A stretch of DNA of 64,000 nt from Heterobilharzia americana (taxonomy: Eukaryota > Platyhelminthes > Trematoda > Strigeidida > Schistosomatidae). Of this stretch, positions 44,782 to 54,727 are shown in pieces. The notes beneath the pieces were generated by a model. That model searched no databases. It worked only from the letters and a program-made list of their open reading frames with translations, and was not told the DNA's origin. Position 1 is the first letter of the stretch. Each line of letters begins with the position of its first letter. Both the position numbers and the translations under genes were made by a program. The stretch lies in contig OX104130.1 in assembly GCA_944470555.2 (NCBI GenBank), forward strand, positions 53,415,491 to 53,479,490, in the 5' to 3' direction.

Positions 44782-45080
44782 AGAGCGACTTTAAAGGCCA
44801 CCCAACGGCTGACGAGATAACCAATTATGTTTCTTTGTTGTATAAAGAAATAAATTTTCAGCTGAAACATCAAAACCGGATTAACTATTTCAGTCCTTGC
44901 TAAGGTGATATTTAAAGTCACCTCTAAATTAGAGCGACTTTAAAGGCCAACCAAGCAAGTGGTGTAATAGATCAATCAGGTTTCGGTATTCTGGCTAGAA
45001 AGGTAGTTTCGCGTAAAATCCAGGAACGCTATTGGTTATCTTAGCAGTTACTTGGGTGGTTATTACAGTCACTCCTGAAT
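44782..45080. repeat. Two inverted-repeat (MITE-like) elements in tandem
   Basis: Copy one 44782-44925 and copy two 44929-45080 both begin TTAGAGCGACTTTAAAGGCC and end with AGTCACTCC or AGTCACCTC. Each has its own pair of complementary arms (AACCAATTATG / TTAACTATTTCAG; AGATCAATCAGG / CTATTGGTTATCT). Confidence 0.78.
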
Positions 45081-45589
45081 TACTAATGGTGACTAACTAG
45101 TTAATGCTAAAAACAAACAAACCACAGTGTATACATATTCGTGATCTAGCTGTTGGAGGTGTAATCATTGATTAAGGCAATGCACTGTCAGTTGGTTGCC
45201 GACATGTCCTAACTCTGCTTCATCTGTTGTTGAAATTCATCTAATCTTAAGCGTTCATCAACAAGTTTCTATCGAAGAGGCTGAGGTAATAATCTTGATG
45301 ACTAAAAGTCGAGAGAATAACAATACACTGTATAGGTCCATGGCTTCCCATAGTTAAATGTAATGGTCGAAATTTCAACTCGATTGTAGATATTGTGATA
45401 GGTTTGTCAACGTGTGTGTTAAGGTTTTCTCAGGTAGATTCCCTGAAGTGCATCAGTGTTGGTTTCGGACCAAGAATTTAATACTCCAATAGATGAATGA
45501 CTCCTTCACATTAGGGCTTCCACGCAATATACATTTAAACATTATTGTCTCTTTATCCTGAGGAATTTGATGAGAGGCATACAAATTCC
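45081..45589. other. Unassigned sequence
   Basis: No recognised feature. Confidence 0.35.
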
Positions 45590-47272
45590 AACGTTACGCT
45601 ACGCATCATCTCATCATAGAACAGAGGATAGAATGCCAGTCAACTCTCTACATTATCTCAAATTCATCCACTTGAAAAGGCCTTCAACCAAGGCGTCGAC
45701 CAAGAAGTAATTTGTCAGGCTGCTGCTTCAACACTACACTTTTAGTGCTATAAACCTTTATCAAACTCATTCAATAAGTATATGACAACACCATATGCAA
45801 AGTGATTCACATTGGAAAGCTCAGTGACGTCATTCTAAGTGAAGACAGGAGTGAGACGAAGTTGGCGCCTACTATCATGTATGATCTTCCTGACTGTGGT
45901 CAACTCAACTGGACTCGATTGGACTGGACTGGATCGTGCAAGAAACTATGAGGAGCTGTGAGAAGATGGGCAAACGGCGACTGGACTGATGGAAAGACCT
46001 CAGAGGACGATTTGAATTTCGCGCATTGTCATTTATGTGTAATATATGTTGTCGCACAGACTGGAAGATCTGCAAGCGAAAAGCATGAAGTTGGCAGAAG
46101 AGGCGAGGCGAGGCGAGGCTAGGAGAGGCAGTGAAGGGAGACGGGACTTCCTTCAAATCAACTTGGGGAAGATAGAGGTGATGAAGATACCCAACAACAA
46201 CAGCAGCAACAGCGACATCAGCAACAACAACAACGAGCCTCAATGACCATCAACGGGGGAAATGTGAAGGAATTTGTCTCTTTCACCCACCTAGGTAGGG
46301 CAGCATTGTTTCAACTACAGGTGGCGGTGGTGACGGTGGTGGTGGTGGTGACGGTTGCACAGATGAGGATGTCAAAGTCAGGATCGGAACAGTAAGTAAG
46401 ACCAGCCTTCCCTCAATCATATGAAATCAGTGTGCAGATCTTCTGCACTCTACTCCACTGCACTGCACTGCACTCAGCAACAACATCCGGATTCTTAACA
46501 CGAATGTCAGTCAAGTCAGTCAGTGCTTCCACGTCATGGTTGAGAGACTTGGCACATTACGAGAAGCATCTCCAACCAACTTCACACATACATCATCAAC
46601 AGCTTCCTCCTACACTCACTCACTCACTCACTCACTCACTCACTCACTCACTCACTCACTCACTCACTCACTCACTCACTCACTCACTCACTCACTCACT
46701 CACTCACTCACTCACTCACTCACTCACTCACTCACTCACTCACTCAACCACTCACTCACTCAACCACTCACTCACTCACTCACTCACCCACTCACTCAAC
46801 CACTCACTCACTCAACACTGAGGATCAGATGGATGGTGAGGATAATAAGAATAAGCAAGAAGGAAGTCTGGCTGGCTGACTGGCTGGCTAGCTGGCCAGC
46901 TGGCTGACAACAAGCCAACCAAGTAGCTATCACCCAACAAATATGGGAAGAAGAAAGTTGAGATGGATTATATTGAATTATATTTGACATACACTGAGAA
47001 GGAAGAGGATTTGGGGACATCATGCATCAGGCCAAATGAGGTGAGGTGAGGTGAGTTGAGTTGAGGTCAGGCCATTGAGTGGAAACTAATTGGGAGACGA
47101 TGAGTTGGTTGTCTGAGGTGAGGTTGATATGGAGGAGATTGTGTGAGGAAGAAATGAAAGGTTGTGTGGGTGATGGAGCCAGTGTGAAAGAGAAGAGTGT
47201 AGAGGAGAGAGTGAGATGGTGATGTGTTACTGAATGCCCTATGTTCCACTAGTAATCCAAAGGACAAATATT
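45590..47272 (+). mobile_element. RTE-E: 5'-truncated RTE LINE
   Basis: Starts in the RT (ACGCTACGCATCATCTCATC) and ends CTATGTTCCACTAGTAATCC with an AATAAT tail. Its first 1.25 kb is the inverted near-twin of RTE-D 39340-40620, with the same in-frame breaks (for example AAGGCGTCGACCAAGAAG). The C-terminal domain lies at 46920-47240. Not coding. Confidence 0.88.
46613..46815. repeat. (ACTC)n expansion inside RTE-E
   Basis: About 50 units, interrupted late by AACC and CACC variants. The homologous RTE-D site has about 12 units and RTE-C only three. Confidence 0.93.
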
Positions 47273-47579
47273 AATAATAATAATGTTAATTATAGTAATA
47301 AGTCTGTATGGTAACAGTCCTGAATTTCCATGCTGTTTGTTTTTTATCTGATTCGAAATGCTCAAAATTCCAATTAAATATTAAATTTTCTGGTCTTTCA
47401 TAACGTCTGACAATCGAAATAAATAATAGGCATATTGAAAATTTTCTTTGAGTTATAAGTATTCTATGACTTTATTTTCTTTTAATTCCTAATAATCATT
47501 ACGAGAAGTTCACTGATTGATTATCAATAAGTTTGAATTTTTATTGATTAAAAACAATTGATTGACTTCAATAAAATAG
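47273..47579. other. Unassigned AT-rich sequence
   Basis: No recognised feature. Confidence 0.4.
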
Positions 47580-47712
47580 TTCACTTCAATATTTTATTGG
47601 TAGTATTCATCATTGACTGATATATCAGTTGGGGAACCAATGAAAATCTGGGAGCACTTGACAGCTGTTTTGTCCTAGTATGGGACTCCGCAGCAGGACG
47701 CATCTGTCCCAA
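47580..47712 (-). repeat. SINE-3, minus copy of an inverted pair
   Basis: Only the 3' part with the ribozyme (47653-47700): CTGCGGA for CTGAGGA, AAAA for GAAA, stem III ACAGCTGT retained. Confidence 0.75.
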
Positions 47713-47729
47713 AAACACATTAGTATATA

Positions 47730-48080
47730 GTGCTCATTAGTGACTTGCTTCCAGATGAATATCATGAAGCTTTAATGAGAAGTCGTGACCTGTGGGGTCA
47801 ACCAGTCGGATGTGAAGTGGATGCTAACTGAAGACATTGGGTGATAGTCACGCCATATCGTGAATTGACAGAAGTTGGGAATTGTGAACCACTGGAAACC
47901 GATTCAGTGGCTGAATGGTTAATGTGTTCGCCGTGAAACCTGAAGGTTCTGAGTTCGACCCCTAGCCAGGTCTTGGATGCGTACTGGTGAGGACTTCCAT
48001 AGTAGGACGAAACAGCTATCCAATGCTCCCAGATTTCCAATGGTTCCCTAACTGATGTCAGTCCATAATGAACACTACCT
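47730..48080 (+). repeat. SINE-3, plus copy of an inverted pair
   Basis: Complete unit from TATATAGTGCTCATTAGTGAC to CATAATGAACACTACC. A box TGGCTGAATGGTTAATG at 47910, B box GAGTTCGACCCC at 47950. Ribozyme 47979-48027 has GTGAGGA and triplet ATC; GAAA is intact. Confidence 0.82.
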
Positions 48081-49649
48081 CTAAATTAAAATCGTCATTC
48101 ATCTCAAAAATACATTACTTCAATAATTGCCTATTCTTATTATCAAGTTCATTGTAAATAGTTGCGGTATGATTTTAAAAATCTTATTTGCTCTTATATA
48201 AAATGGTTTAATTGATTTTCTTTTGATAATGAGTAATATTCAATTTGTAGGTTTCTGTGGAAACTGATCGCTTTCAAGGCAATTTTCTTCATAGATCAAC
48301 ATCAACTTGTAAATCAATAAAGCATAGTTATCTGATTTGTTCTAGTTAAAGAACTTTTACCAGTCTACACTAACACTCACATGCAGAGTTGAATGCAAAA
48401 CCTTCAGATAATCGTTCGAACTTTAGGAGTTCAAGTTTTCAATACTTGTCAATTCACTATATTGGATGACTATCATTAATTTCATGGATTTTCACCGAAT
48501 CTTCTAGAAATTTATTTCGGAGCAATAGAATCGATATTCGATTCCAAGATTTGTAATAATTAGATTAGAGTTGGAGGTGTGAAGTATTTACATTTTAATC
48601 AGTTGACTGAATACTGATGTTATCAATACGAGATGTGATAACCTTAGGCATAATCTTTCATATGGTAGTAAATACTCGCTACTGAAGAGTTCCGAACTAG
48701 GACGAGCGAGAACCCAAACTCATTTCTCTTATTTATTGATACTTCTATTTTCCCGTTGCTTGTTGGGTCAGGCCAAATAGGTCAATCTCTACTGACATAT
48801 TGATGTCGTGTGTAGATGTCTCAAAATTGTGTGATACATCTAGTTAATGAGTCTTAAGTTGAATGAAACGTGTCGCCTGAGTTTCACTACTCACCACCAA
48901 CAACTAAATTACCTCACTTTATTTTACTTAATTCCTATTAACTGCTGACAATCGGTAATATTCAGATATCATGCACAAAATGATTTAAATACAATCGACT
49001 CAATGAAGCGAATTCAATTAGCAAGAAACCATAGGATGCAAAAGGAATCTATGCGTACGAGTGAAGTTAGCAAGGCATGCCAAAATGTTTCACTCAGGAT
49101 CCTAATTAACAAGCAGATCAGTAAAACTAACATAGATAATAATTAAGTATTTCTCTCCCTATGTAAAGAGATTACATAGTCATCTAATTAACAGATGAGT
49201 TGGCGACAACTAACCAACAAAACATGTGATGAAATAACGAGTTAAACTTCTGTCAGAAGAGCAAAAACTGCCTGAAATGTACTACTTACTGATATGAATA
49301 GTTTTCAACCCTTAACATCTACAAGAAGTATTCGCTAGGCAAATCAAGGTTGTATAAAAACCAGATGATGGTTTCACTCATCAGCGATGTAGTCGAATTT
49401 TTTTGAGTTCAGAGGGTCAAACTATTCGAACTATCCATATTTTGGCCAAACTTAATACTAGAAAAGTGGAACAGCTGAAAAATTCGGTTACCATGGCAAG
49501 GTAAAACAGATAATACTTTTTTTGTCAAGGATGAAACTCTGGTTTTAAACGTTTTATAAATATGGCCTTAGGATACTTACTTCACATTGTGAACTGCCAA
49601 AATCACGTGTAACCCAAAAACACAGTTGAAAAGTAACAGTGATGATGAA
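48081..49649. other. Unassigned sequence with two ribozyme relics
   Basis: 48672-48715 (ACTGAAGAGTTCCGAACTAGG, ACGAGCGAG) and 48835-48890 (ACATCTAGTTAATGAGTC, GAATGAAACGTGTCGCC) look like eroded SINE-1 hammerheads on the plus strand. No gene found. Confidence 0.45.
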
Positions 49650-49880
49650 TAGTGGGTAGCGGTGGAACCCAGAATGTGGGTTTTGTCTTATTCGGAACTC
49701 GTCATCTAGAAGACAGGTACATCCAGTTGACTAGTTCCAAACAGGACGAAACGTGGATACTGGATTCCATGGCTAATAGCAAAGCTTAAAATACTGGCAG
49801 TATCGAGGCATCTGAACCAATGGTGGCCGATCAATACGGTCCAATCGGTGACGTAGATTCACAAGCTAAATCATCCAAAT
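49650..49880. repeat. SINE-1 inverted pair, ribozyme facing ribozyme
   Basis: Minus ribozyme 49665-49712 (ATGACGA, GACAAAAC) and plus ribozyme 49719-49770 (TTGACTA, GACGAAACG) are separated by six bases. GTGGGTAGCGGTGGAACCC and TGGATTCCATGGCTAATAGC form the outer arms, making a palindrome of about 130 bases. The plus copy continues with its monomer tail to 49880. Confidence 0.78.
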
Positions 49881-50387
49881 ATCCTTGATTTCTTATATCG
49901 TCAACTTTAATGTCGATTGACAAGTGGTTGTTGACACAATCTCTATTGGGAATTGAATGATCTAATGTAAACAGAAAAAACAAATAAAAAGAATATTGGC
50001 TATTACAAGCAATTAGATGATAATGGTTATTTCCATTTTTAAAGTTGGAACAATCATGTGATTCACTGGATGAATATCACCGATCAGCTGATCAATAAAT
50101 TGATGATAATTTGCGTGCATATTTGCTGTTTTTTTTTCATTTCAATATGAGATTTTTTCTTCTTCAGATGAGATTTCTGTTTATTCATACTCTCAGCTGA
50201 CTGGATCAGTAGTGGGAATTCTATTCAAAGAAAGATATTTTAATGACTTTTGACAGAAGGAAATGCTGTTTCATACTTGTAATCTTCGATTGTAATATGA
50301 ATGATCAGATGTAAGATAATTGAAGCCAAATAATGGTGATAATACTAATTAAATTTTTTTTGAGGGGGTTGTGGAGATTTGGAAATA
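49881..50387. other. Unassigned AT-rich sequence
   Basis: No recognised feature. Confidence 0.4.
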
Positions 50388-50472
50388 TTTCAAGTTGTTA
50401 CTCATCGAAGACTGACATCAGTTGCGGAACCTGAAGGTCACGGGTTCGATCCCTGCTGGTGGGGTCGTGGGT

Positions 50473-50522
50473 GCGCACTGCTGAGGAGTCCCATACTAGG
50501 ACGAAACAGCTGTCCAGTGCTC
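50473..50522 (+). ncRNA. Hammerhead ribozyme, SINE-3 type, intact
   Basis: All elements present: stem I GCACTG (50475-50480) with CAGTGC (50515-50520), CTGAGGA (50481-50487), stem II GTCC/GGAC (50488-50491, 50499-50502), GAAA (50503-50506), stem III ACAGCTGT (50506-50513) and triplet GTC ending at 50514. Type I topology. Stem III alone closes only two pairs around a four-base loop, but is fully self-complementary. The best candidate for a working ribozyme here. Confidence 0.9.
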
Positions 50523-50878
50523 CCAGGTTTCCTTTGTTCCTCCACCTGATATCAGTCTACGATGAATAACAACTTGAAATATTTCCAGATCTCCACAACT
50601 CCCTCAGAATTTAATTGAACTAGTGCTCATTGGTGACTAGCTTCGAGAAGTATTCCCGAAGTTCCAATGACAAGTCGTGACCGGTGGAGTCAAAGCCTGA
50701 TGGCCGTGAGGACAAATACTCAACGATGACATTAGGTGGCGGTTTGCGCTATATCGTGAGCTAAGAGAAGTTGGAAATATGGAGCATTGGATTATGACCC
50801 AGTGGCTAGCTCAATGGTAACGCGCTGGCCGCGGAACCTGAAGGTCGCGGGTTCGATCCCTGCTGGTGGGGTCGTGGG

Positions 50879-50928
50879 TGCGTACTGCTGAGGAGTCCCA
50901 TACTAGGACGAGACAGCTGTCCAGTGCT
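50879..50928 (+). ncRNA. Hammerhead ribozyme, SINE-3 type, one core change
   Basis: Same as the copy 407 bases upstream except GAAA is GAGA (50912 A to G) and stem I is TACTG/CAGTG. The core change should block cleavage. Confidence 0.85.
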
Positions 50929-51064
50929 CCCAGGTTTCCTTTGTTCCTCCAACAGATATCAGTCTTCGATGAATAACAACTTGAAATAATACTAATTGTT
51001 CATTTATACTCTGCATAAGCACATTAATAATACGCACCTGTAGAGATTGAAACAAAGTTTTTGA

Positions 51065-51290
51065 CTTCAAAAGATTTTCCAAGTTGGTATTCATCATGGA
51101 CTGACATCAGTCGGAGGAATATTGGAAACTTGGGAGCACTGGACAACTGTTTTTTTCTACTAGTGTAGGATTCCTCGACAGTGCTAACGCTTGGCCTCGC
51201 TAGGGGGTCGAACCCAGGACCTTCAGGTTCCGTTACGATTGAGCCACTGGGTCAGTTCATGATGAATACCAGCTTGAAGAATCACTAGAT
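51065..51290. repeat. SINE-3 rearranged copy
   Basis: Minus unit 51065-51250 with B-box complement GGGGTCGAACCC; ribozyme 51135-51187 is broken. It switches at about 51250 to the plus-strand 3' end TTCATGATGAATACCAGC. Confidence 0.72.
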
Positions 51291-51559
51291 CCCAACAAAC
51301 CCCCAAATTAAATTAAATTAAATTTTCTTTGAAAAGAAATTATGATAGATATTCACTGTTCATTTTTGTAATTGACTTCGACATATGTTGATTATTAGTG
51401 TAATTCAGTTGACGGTTGGAGTAATTGATTGATTGTATCCTTCATTTAAAAACCTTTAGTTTAAACTGATAAAATAGGTAATAGATTCAAAACTTCAATG
51501 TTTTGAGAAAAAGTTCAACTGGGATGGCTATCTGTTGAGACATTTGTGATTCTCTGTTG

Positions 51560-51870
51560 TGTTATTGGATCGGTTGTTCGACCTGTATTGGGATATCGAC
51601 TCCTATGCGCATGGCACGATATTGCCTGAATGTTTATTACGGTAATTTGGTTGATTGTGGCTAGCAGTGGAATCCAGGACACACGTTTCGTCCTACTTGG
51701 GACTCGTCAGCTGGATGTGCCTGCACCCCAGTGAGTGATGTGTTCCCACTCAAACTCAAACCTCATACCCATATTTTCAAATGCAAAAGGGTTATCCACT
51801 ATGTCACGAAGGGACGAAACGCGGAGGACAAAACATGGATCCTGCATTCTTCTGCTAGCCACAACCAATC
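51560..51870 (-). repeat. SINE-1, minus copy of an inverted pair
   Basis: Monomer tail (GATATCGACTCCTATGCGCATGG), post-cleavage segment GTGGCTAGCAGTGGAATCC, ribozyme, then the tRNA-like part to about 51800. At 51813-51870 a plus-strand fragment (GGGACGAAACGC, TGCTAGCCACAACC) follows. Confidence 0.82.
51671..51720 (-). ncRNA. Hammerhead ribozyme, SINE-1 type, intact
   Basis: Minus strand: stem I CATCCAG with CTGGATT, CTGACGA, stem II GTCC/GGAC around CAAGTA, GAAA, stem III ACGTGTGT, triplet GTC. Every core base is present and the sequence is very close to the published schistosome hammerhead. Stem III pairs with itself through G.U wobbles. Confidence 0.92.
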
Positions 51871-52180
51871 AAATTATCATAATTAACGTTCAGGCAATAT
51901 CGAGGCATCGGTGTAGGTGCCCATCTGCCGACAGAGGTCGAACAATTCGATCCAATAAAACAACGTAGAATAACAAGTATGTCAGTAAATAGTAATAACT
52001 ACTACCCGTTGTACAAAATGTGGCTATCGTTCCTCCGTGGCATAGTGGATAACGCCTTGGCGTTTGATGAAATGGGTATGAGGTTCGAGTCTCAGTGGGA
52101 ACAACGTCACTCACTCGGAAGCATGTACATCCAGCTGACGAGCTCCAAATAGGACGAGACGGGCGTCCTGGGATAGCTAT
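51871..52180 (+). repeat. SINE-1, plus copy of an inverted pair
   Basis: Begins with the monomer tail (GCAATATCGAGGCATCGG), then a new unit at ACCCGTTGTACAAAATGTGG. A box TGGCATAGTGG (52038-52048) and B box GGTTCGAGTCT (52082-52092) are good Pol III signals 33 bases apart. Confidence 0.85.
52126..52176 (+). ncRNA. Hammerhead ribozyme, SINE-1 type, one core change
   Basis: CATCCAG, CTGACGA, GCTCC/AGGAC stem II, then GAGA where GAAA is needed, ACGGGCGT, GTC, CTGGGAT. Otherwise consensus. Confidence 0.85.
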
Positions 52181-52609
52181 CTCCTAAAAATATAGCGTTT
52201 TTGATTGATATTCTAGGATTCTATTGTTTCTGGGCTCGTCGAACTGTTATGCTTGATCGCTATAAACTGCTTTGGATGGTGTGTGAGAAATTTACTCTGA
52301 GGGAAGGAACAGTCTTTACGCCAGCAATAGAGTGTAGTATGGTGAAGGAGGAAACGATATGGCTGACTTACTACACAACTTCAGTAAGGAAACTGTAAAA
52401 GAAGCACAAGTGATGATTATTTCAAATCTGGATTTAGATCACCATCGGCTATGTGAATTAGTGTTGCATAAGATTAGTTGACACTTCCAGTTAGTACTTG
52501 GGGGCTAGGTTTGTCACCCAGTATATCTCAGTTTCATAGTTGAAGTATGCTATTCCCAGGACTGTCTAGAAACGCATTATATCATTCATTTCGGTGCTTT
52601 GTTGTGCTA
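52181..52609. other. Unassigned sequence
   Basis: A 65-codon frame at 52201-52398 shows no family signature. Confidence 0.35.
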
Positions 52610-52720
52610 GAATACTGTCGACAGTGAGCATTGCCTAACTAAGTTTTCATACTTGCAGACATTCATCAGCAAGAAAGGCGTGACTACGACGAAAACTTGA
52701 ACCTGTGCCATCCACTACCT
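52610..52720 (-). repeat. SINE-2 element with hammerhead
   Basis: The ribozyme at 52629-52676 has CTGATGA and GAAA intact, stem II ATGTC/AGTAT (partial) and stem I CTTG before the core. The cleavage side (AACTTAGTTAGGC) is changed, so GTC is lost. Confidence 0.7.
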
Positions 52721-53659
52721 AAGTGAGAGGATTTACTAATTAACTATCCAGATAACCGATTTGTGTAGGTCATTTAATTAAATTGACTATGTAGTGCAGT
52801 ATGAATTATACTATCTGTTCATTGAGTATTATTGAGTCCAGCGGTAATTGAAGAAGTTCCTGGCAAGCAGATAACCTCCCCACTCATTTAATTAGCTATC
52901 TATTTGCCTACGCGCCCTAAATATTTTATTTTTTATTTTAGTCAACCAATTGTAGAAAGTGAAACAATATGAGGATAGAAGCTGTTGGTTTAGACGAACT
53001 AAGCAGGATCGAACAAATGTCTTTAAAATGAGTAATGAACAAGGGAAAAAGTAAATTGACGAATTGATGTTATAATGTCATAATGAGGATATATAACGTA
53101 TATATTAAAGGAAAGAGAGGTTTAAAAAAAGGCGTAGAAAAGATTAAAGTTAGCGGAAATGCGAATGAACAACTTATAAGCAGCAGTTTACAGTGAGATG
53201 TAATCCTTTCCGTGTGTTGTACCGCGAGGTAAAAGGTGAATGCTAAGAAACAGTGTTTGAATCCTTGGAATGGTTTAACGGATATGATAGCGTGGCTATG
53301 TAACGATGGCTCATGAAAACTAACCCAAACCATGAACCTCAGACACAACTGGTAACAAAAAATAGAACAACTGATCAGTAAATTTTTATCCTTATTATCA
53401 AATGACTATTCTCTTATATGCAAAATGGTTGGGGCTAATTTATTTAATCTAGACCCTACCTCAATTACTCCTGTTCATGTTGTTAGATTGGGTGATAATG
53501 ATAGATCAGTTGGATGAAAAACTATGCCGGTGGTGGATATTTCGTAAAATGATATCAATTCCCTCTGGCTGACTCCAGATGTCATGCCTTCTTATGATAA
53601 AATTGGGATATTCATCTTAAAACATGATACTAATGAATACTATACAGTGGTGTAGTTGA
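52721..53659. other. Unassigned sequence
   Basis: A 92-codon minus frame at 53070-53348 has no recognisable domain. Nothing else stands out. Confidence 0.35.
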
Positions 53660-54085
53660 AGGTTTATGAGGATTTTATTTTAAGATAGTGAAACAAATCC
53701 CATCCGAAGACCTTTGTGGATAGCTGGGTTATACCATAAATTGACACAGACTGGAAACTGTTCAATGAGTCATTGAACTCCAAACACGTTCACCGTGAAT
53801 CTTAAAGGTCTTCAGCCCAATCCATAGTGGGATCATGGATGGATACTTTATTGGTCTCACTGGCCACGACTTCTCACTCGGACTTTGGGAATCCCATCTT
53901 GAAGCAAGTCACTGAAGGTCACCAAGGTTCGATCAATGATGGGGTCAAGAAAGCGCATTGCTGAGGAGTTTCGTACTAGGACAAAACAACTGTCTAGTGC
54001 TCCAAGGTTTCGAATGGTTCTCCAACTAATGTCACTCCACGGTGAATACCATCATGAAACCTATGAATAATTCGTCACAAATCTC
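53660..54085 (+). repeat. SINE-3 composite with an inverted insert
   Basis: Plus-strand SINE-3 interrupted at about 53850-53925 by a minus-strand SINE-3 head (GACTTCTCACTCGGACTTTG). The ribozyme at 53953-54000 has perfect CTGAGGA and stem I GCATTG/TAGTGC, but AAAA for GAAA. Confidence 0.78.
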
Positions 54086-54439
54086 CAAATTAAAGTACAT
54101 TTATTTCTTGTGCAAAAAAGTATGCAATGAGTGAACAGCATATCATTAGGAGAAAATGAATTTCTACCAGCCATTCAGTTCAAAATTTTTGTCTTTGAAC
54201 GAAAAGTGTGACCTAAAGTGAATGTAGCCTGAGGCTGTTGAGCAAAATAGTTTCTTGAAATTTTCATGTGATGCTTTTTTTTATTCAGTGGCAAAATATC
54301 AGATCAATATTAATCCCTGTAGACTGGTTGGCTTCTAGAAAACAAATAACTTCATCTTATTTAGTTCTAAGTACTTACTGGATTCTGTCATCATTTCTCT
54401 ACGCTTTCAGTCAGCTAGGACACTTATCATCGGCATGCA
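54086..54439. other. Unassigned sequence
   Basis: No recognised feature. Confidence 0.35.
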
Positions 54440-54620
54440 CTTTACACTGACTTTAGACGGTCACAAGGAATCCGCAGGAAGTCCTGCATATAGGTTTCGT
54501 GTCTGTTAGTCCTCATCAACAAGGTGTATCTGAAGTCTCAAAGAAACCGATGTGCCATAGGAGATGCGAAGTCACTGCATCTCGTGCTGCATTCAGAGGC
54601 ATTATCACCGAGCTGTTGAG
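54440..54620 (-). repeat. SINE-2 element, decayed hammerhead
   Basis: Minus strand at 54484-54530: ACACCTTG, TTGATGA (C3 to T), GACACGAAACC, then ATATGC instead of TAGGTC. Confidence 0.68.
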
Positions 54621-54727
54621 TTTAAAATATAGACACCATATTAATTATTTCTTAATTGGTTATCTAAGTTGTCCACTGCCCGTTGGAAACAGGCTTTGAT
54701 CAGTTTGTCAGAAATTACTATAATTAT

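Larger units (their letters stand above)
50388..51000 (+). repeat. SINE-3 head-to-tail tandem (407-bp period)
   Basis: Two units. CTGAGGA occurs at 50481 and 50888, and the sequences from CGGAACCTGAAGGTC to GATGAATAACAACTTGAAAT are almost identical. Unit two is complete, starting at CTAGTGCTCATTGGTGACTAG (50622). It has A box TAGCTCAATGG (50807-50817) and B box GGTTCGATCCC (50850-50860), 32 bases apart. Unit one starts inside its tRNA region; the 40 bases before it are a minus-strand SINE-3 end. This is the youngest-looking SINE-3 locus in the window. Confidence 0.88.

Noticed and set aside
46432..46907. Two long frames with repeated Thr-His-Ser-Leu
   Set aside because: Caused by the (ACTC)n run inside RTE-E.
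52201..52398. 65-codon open frame on the plus strand
   Set aside because: No recognisable domain, no splice or start context, and not repeated elsewhere in the window.
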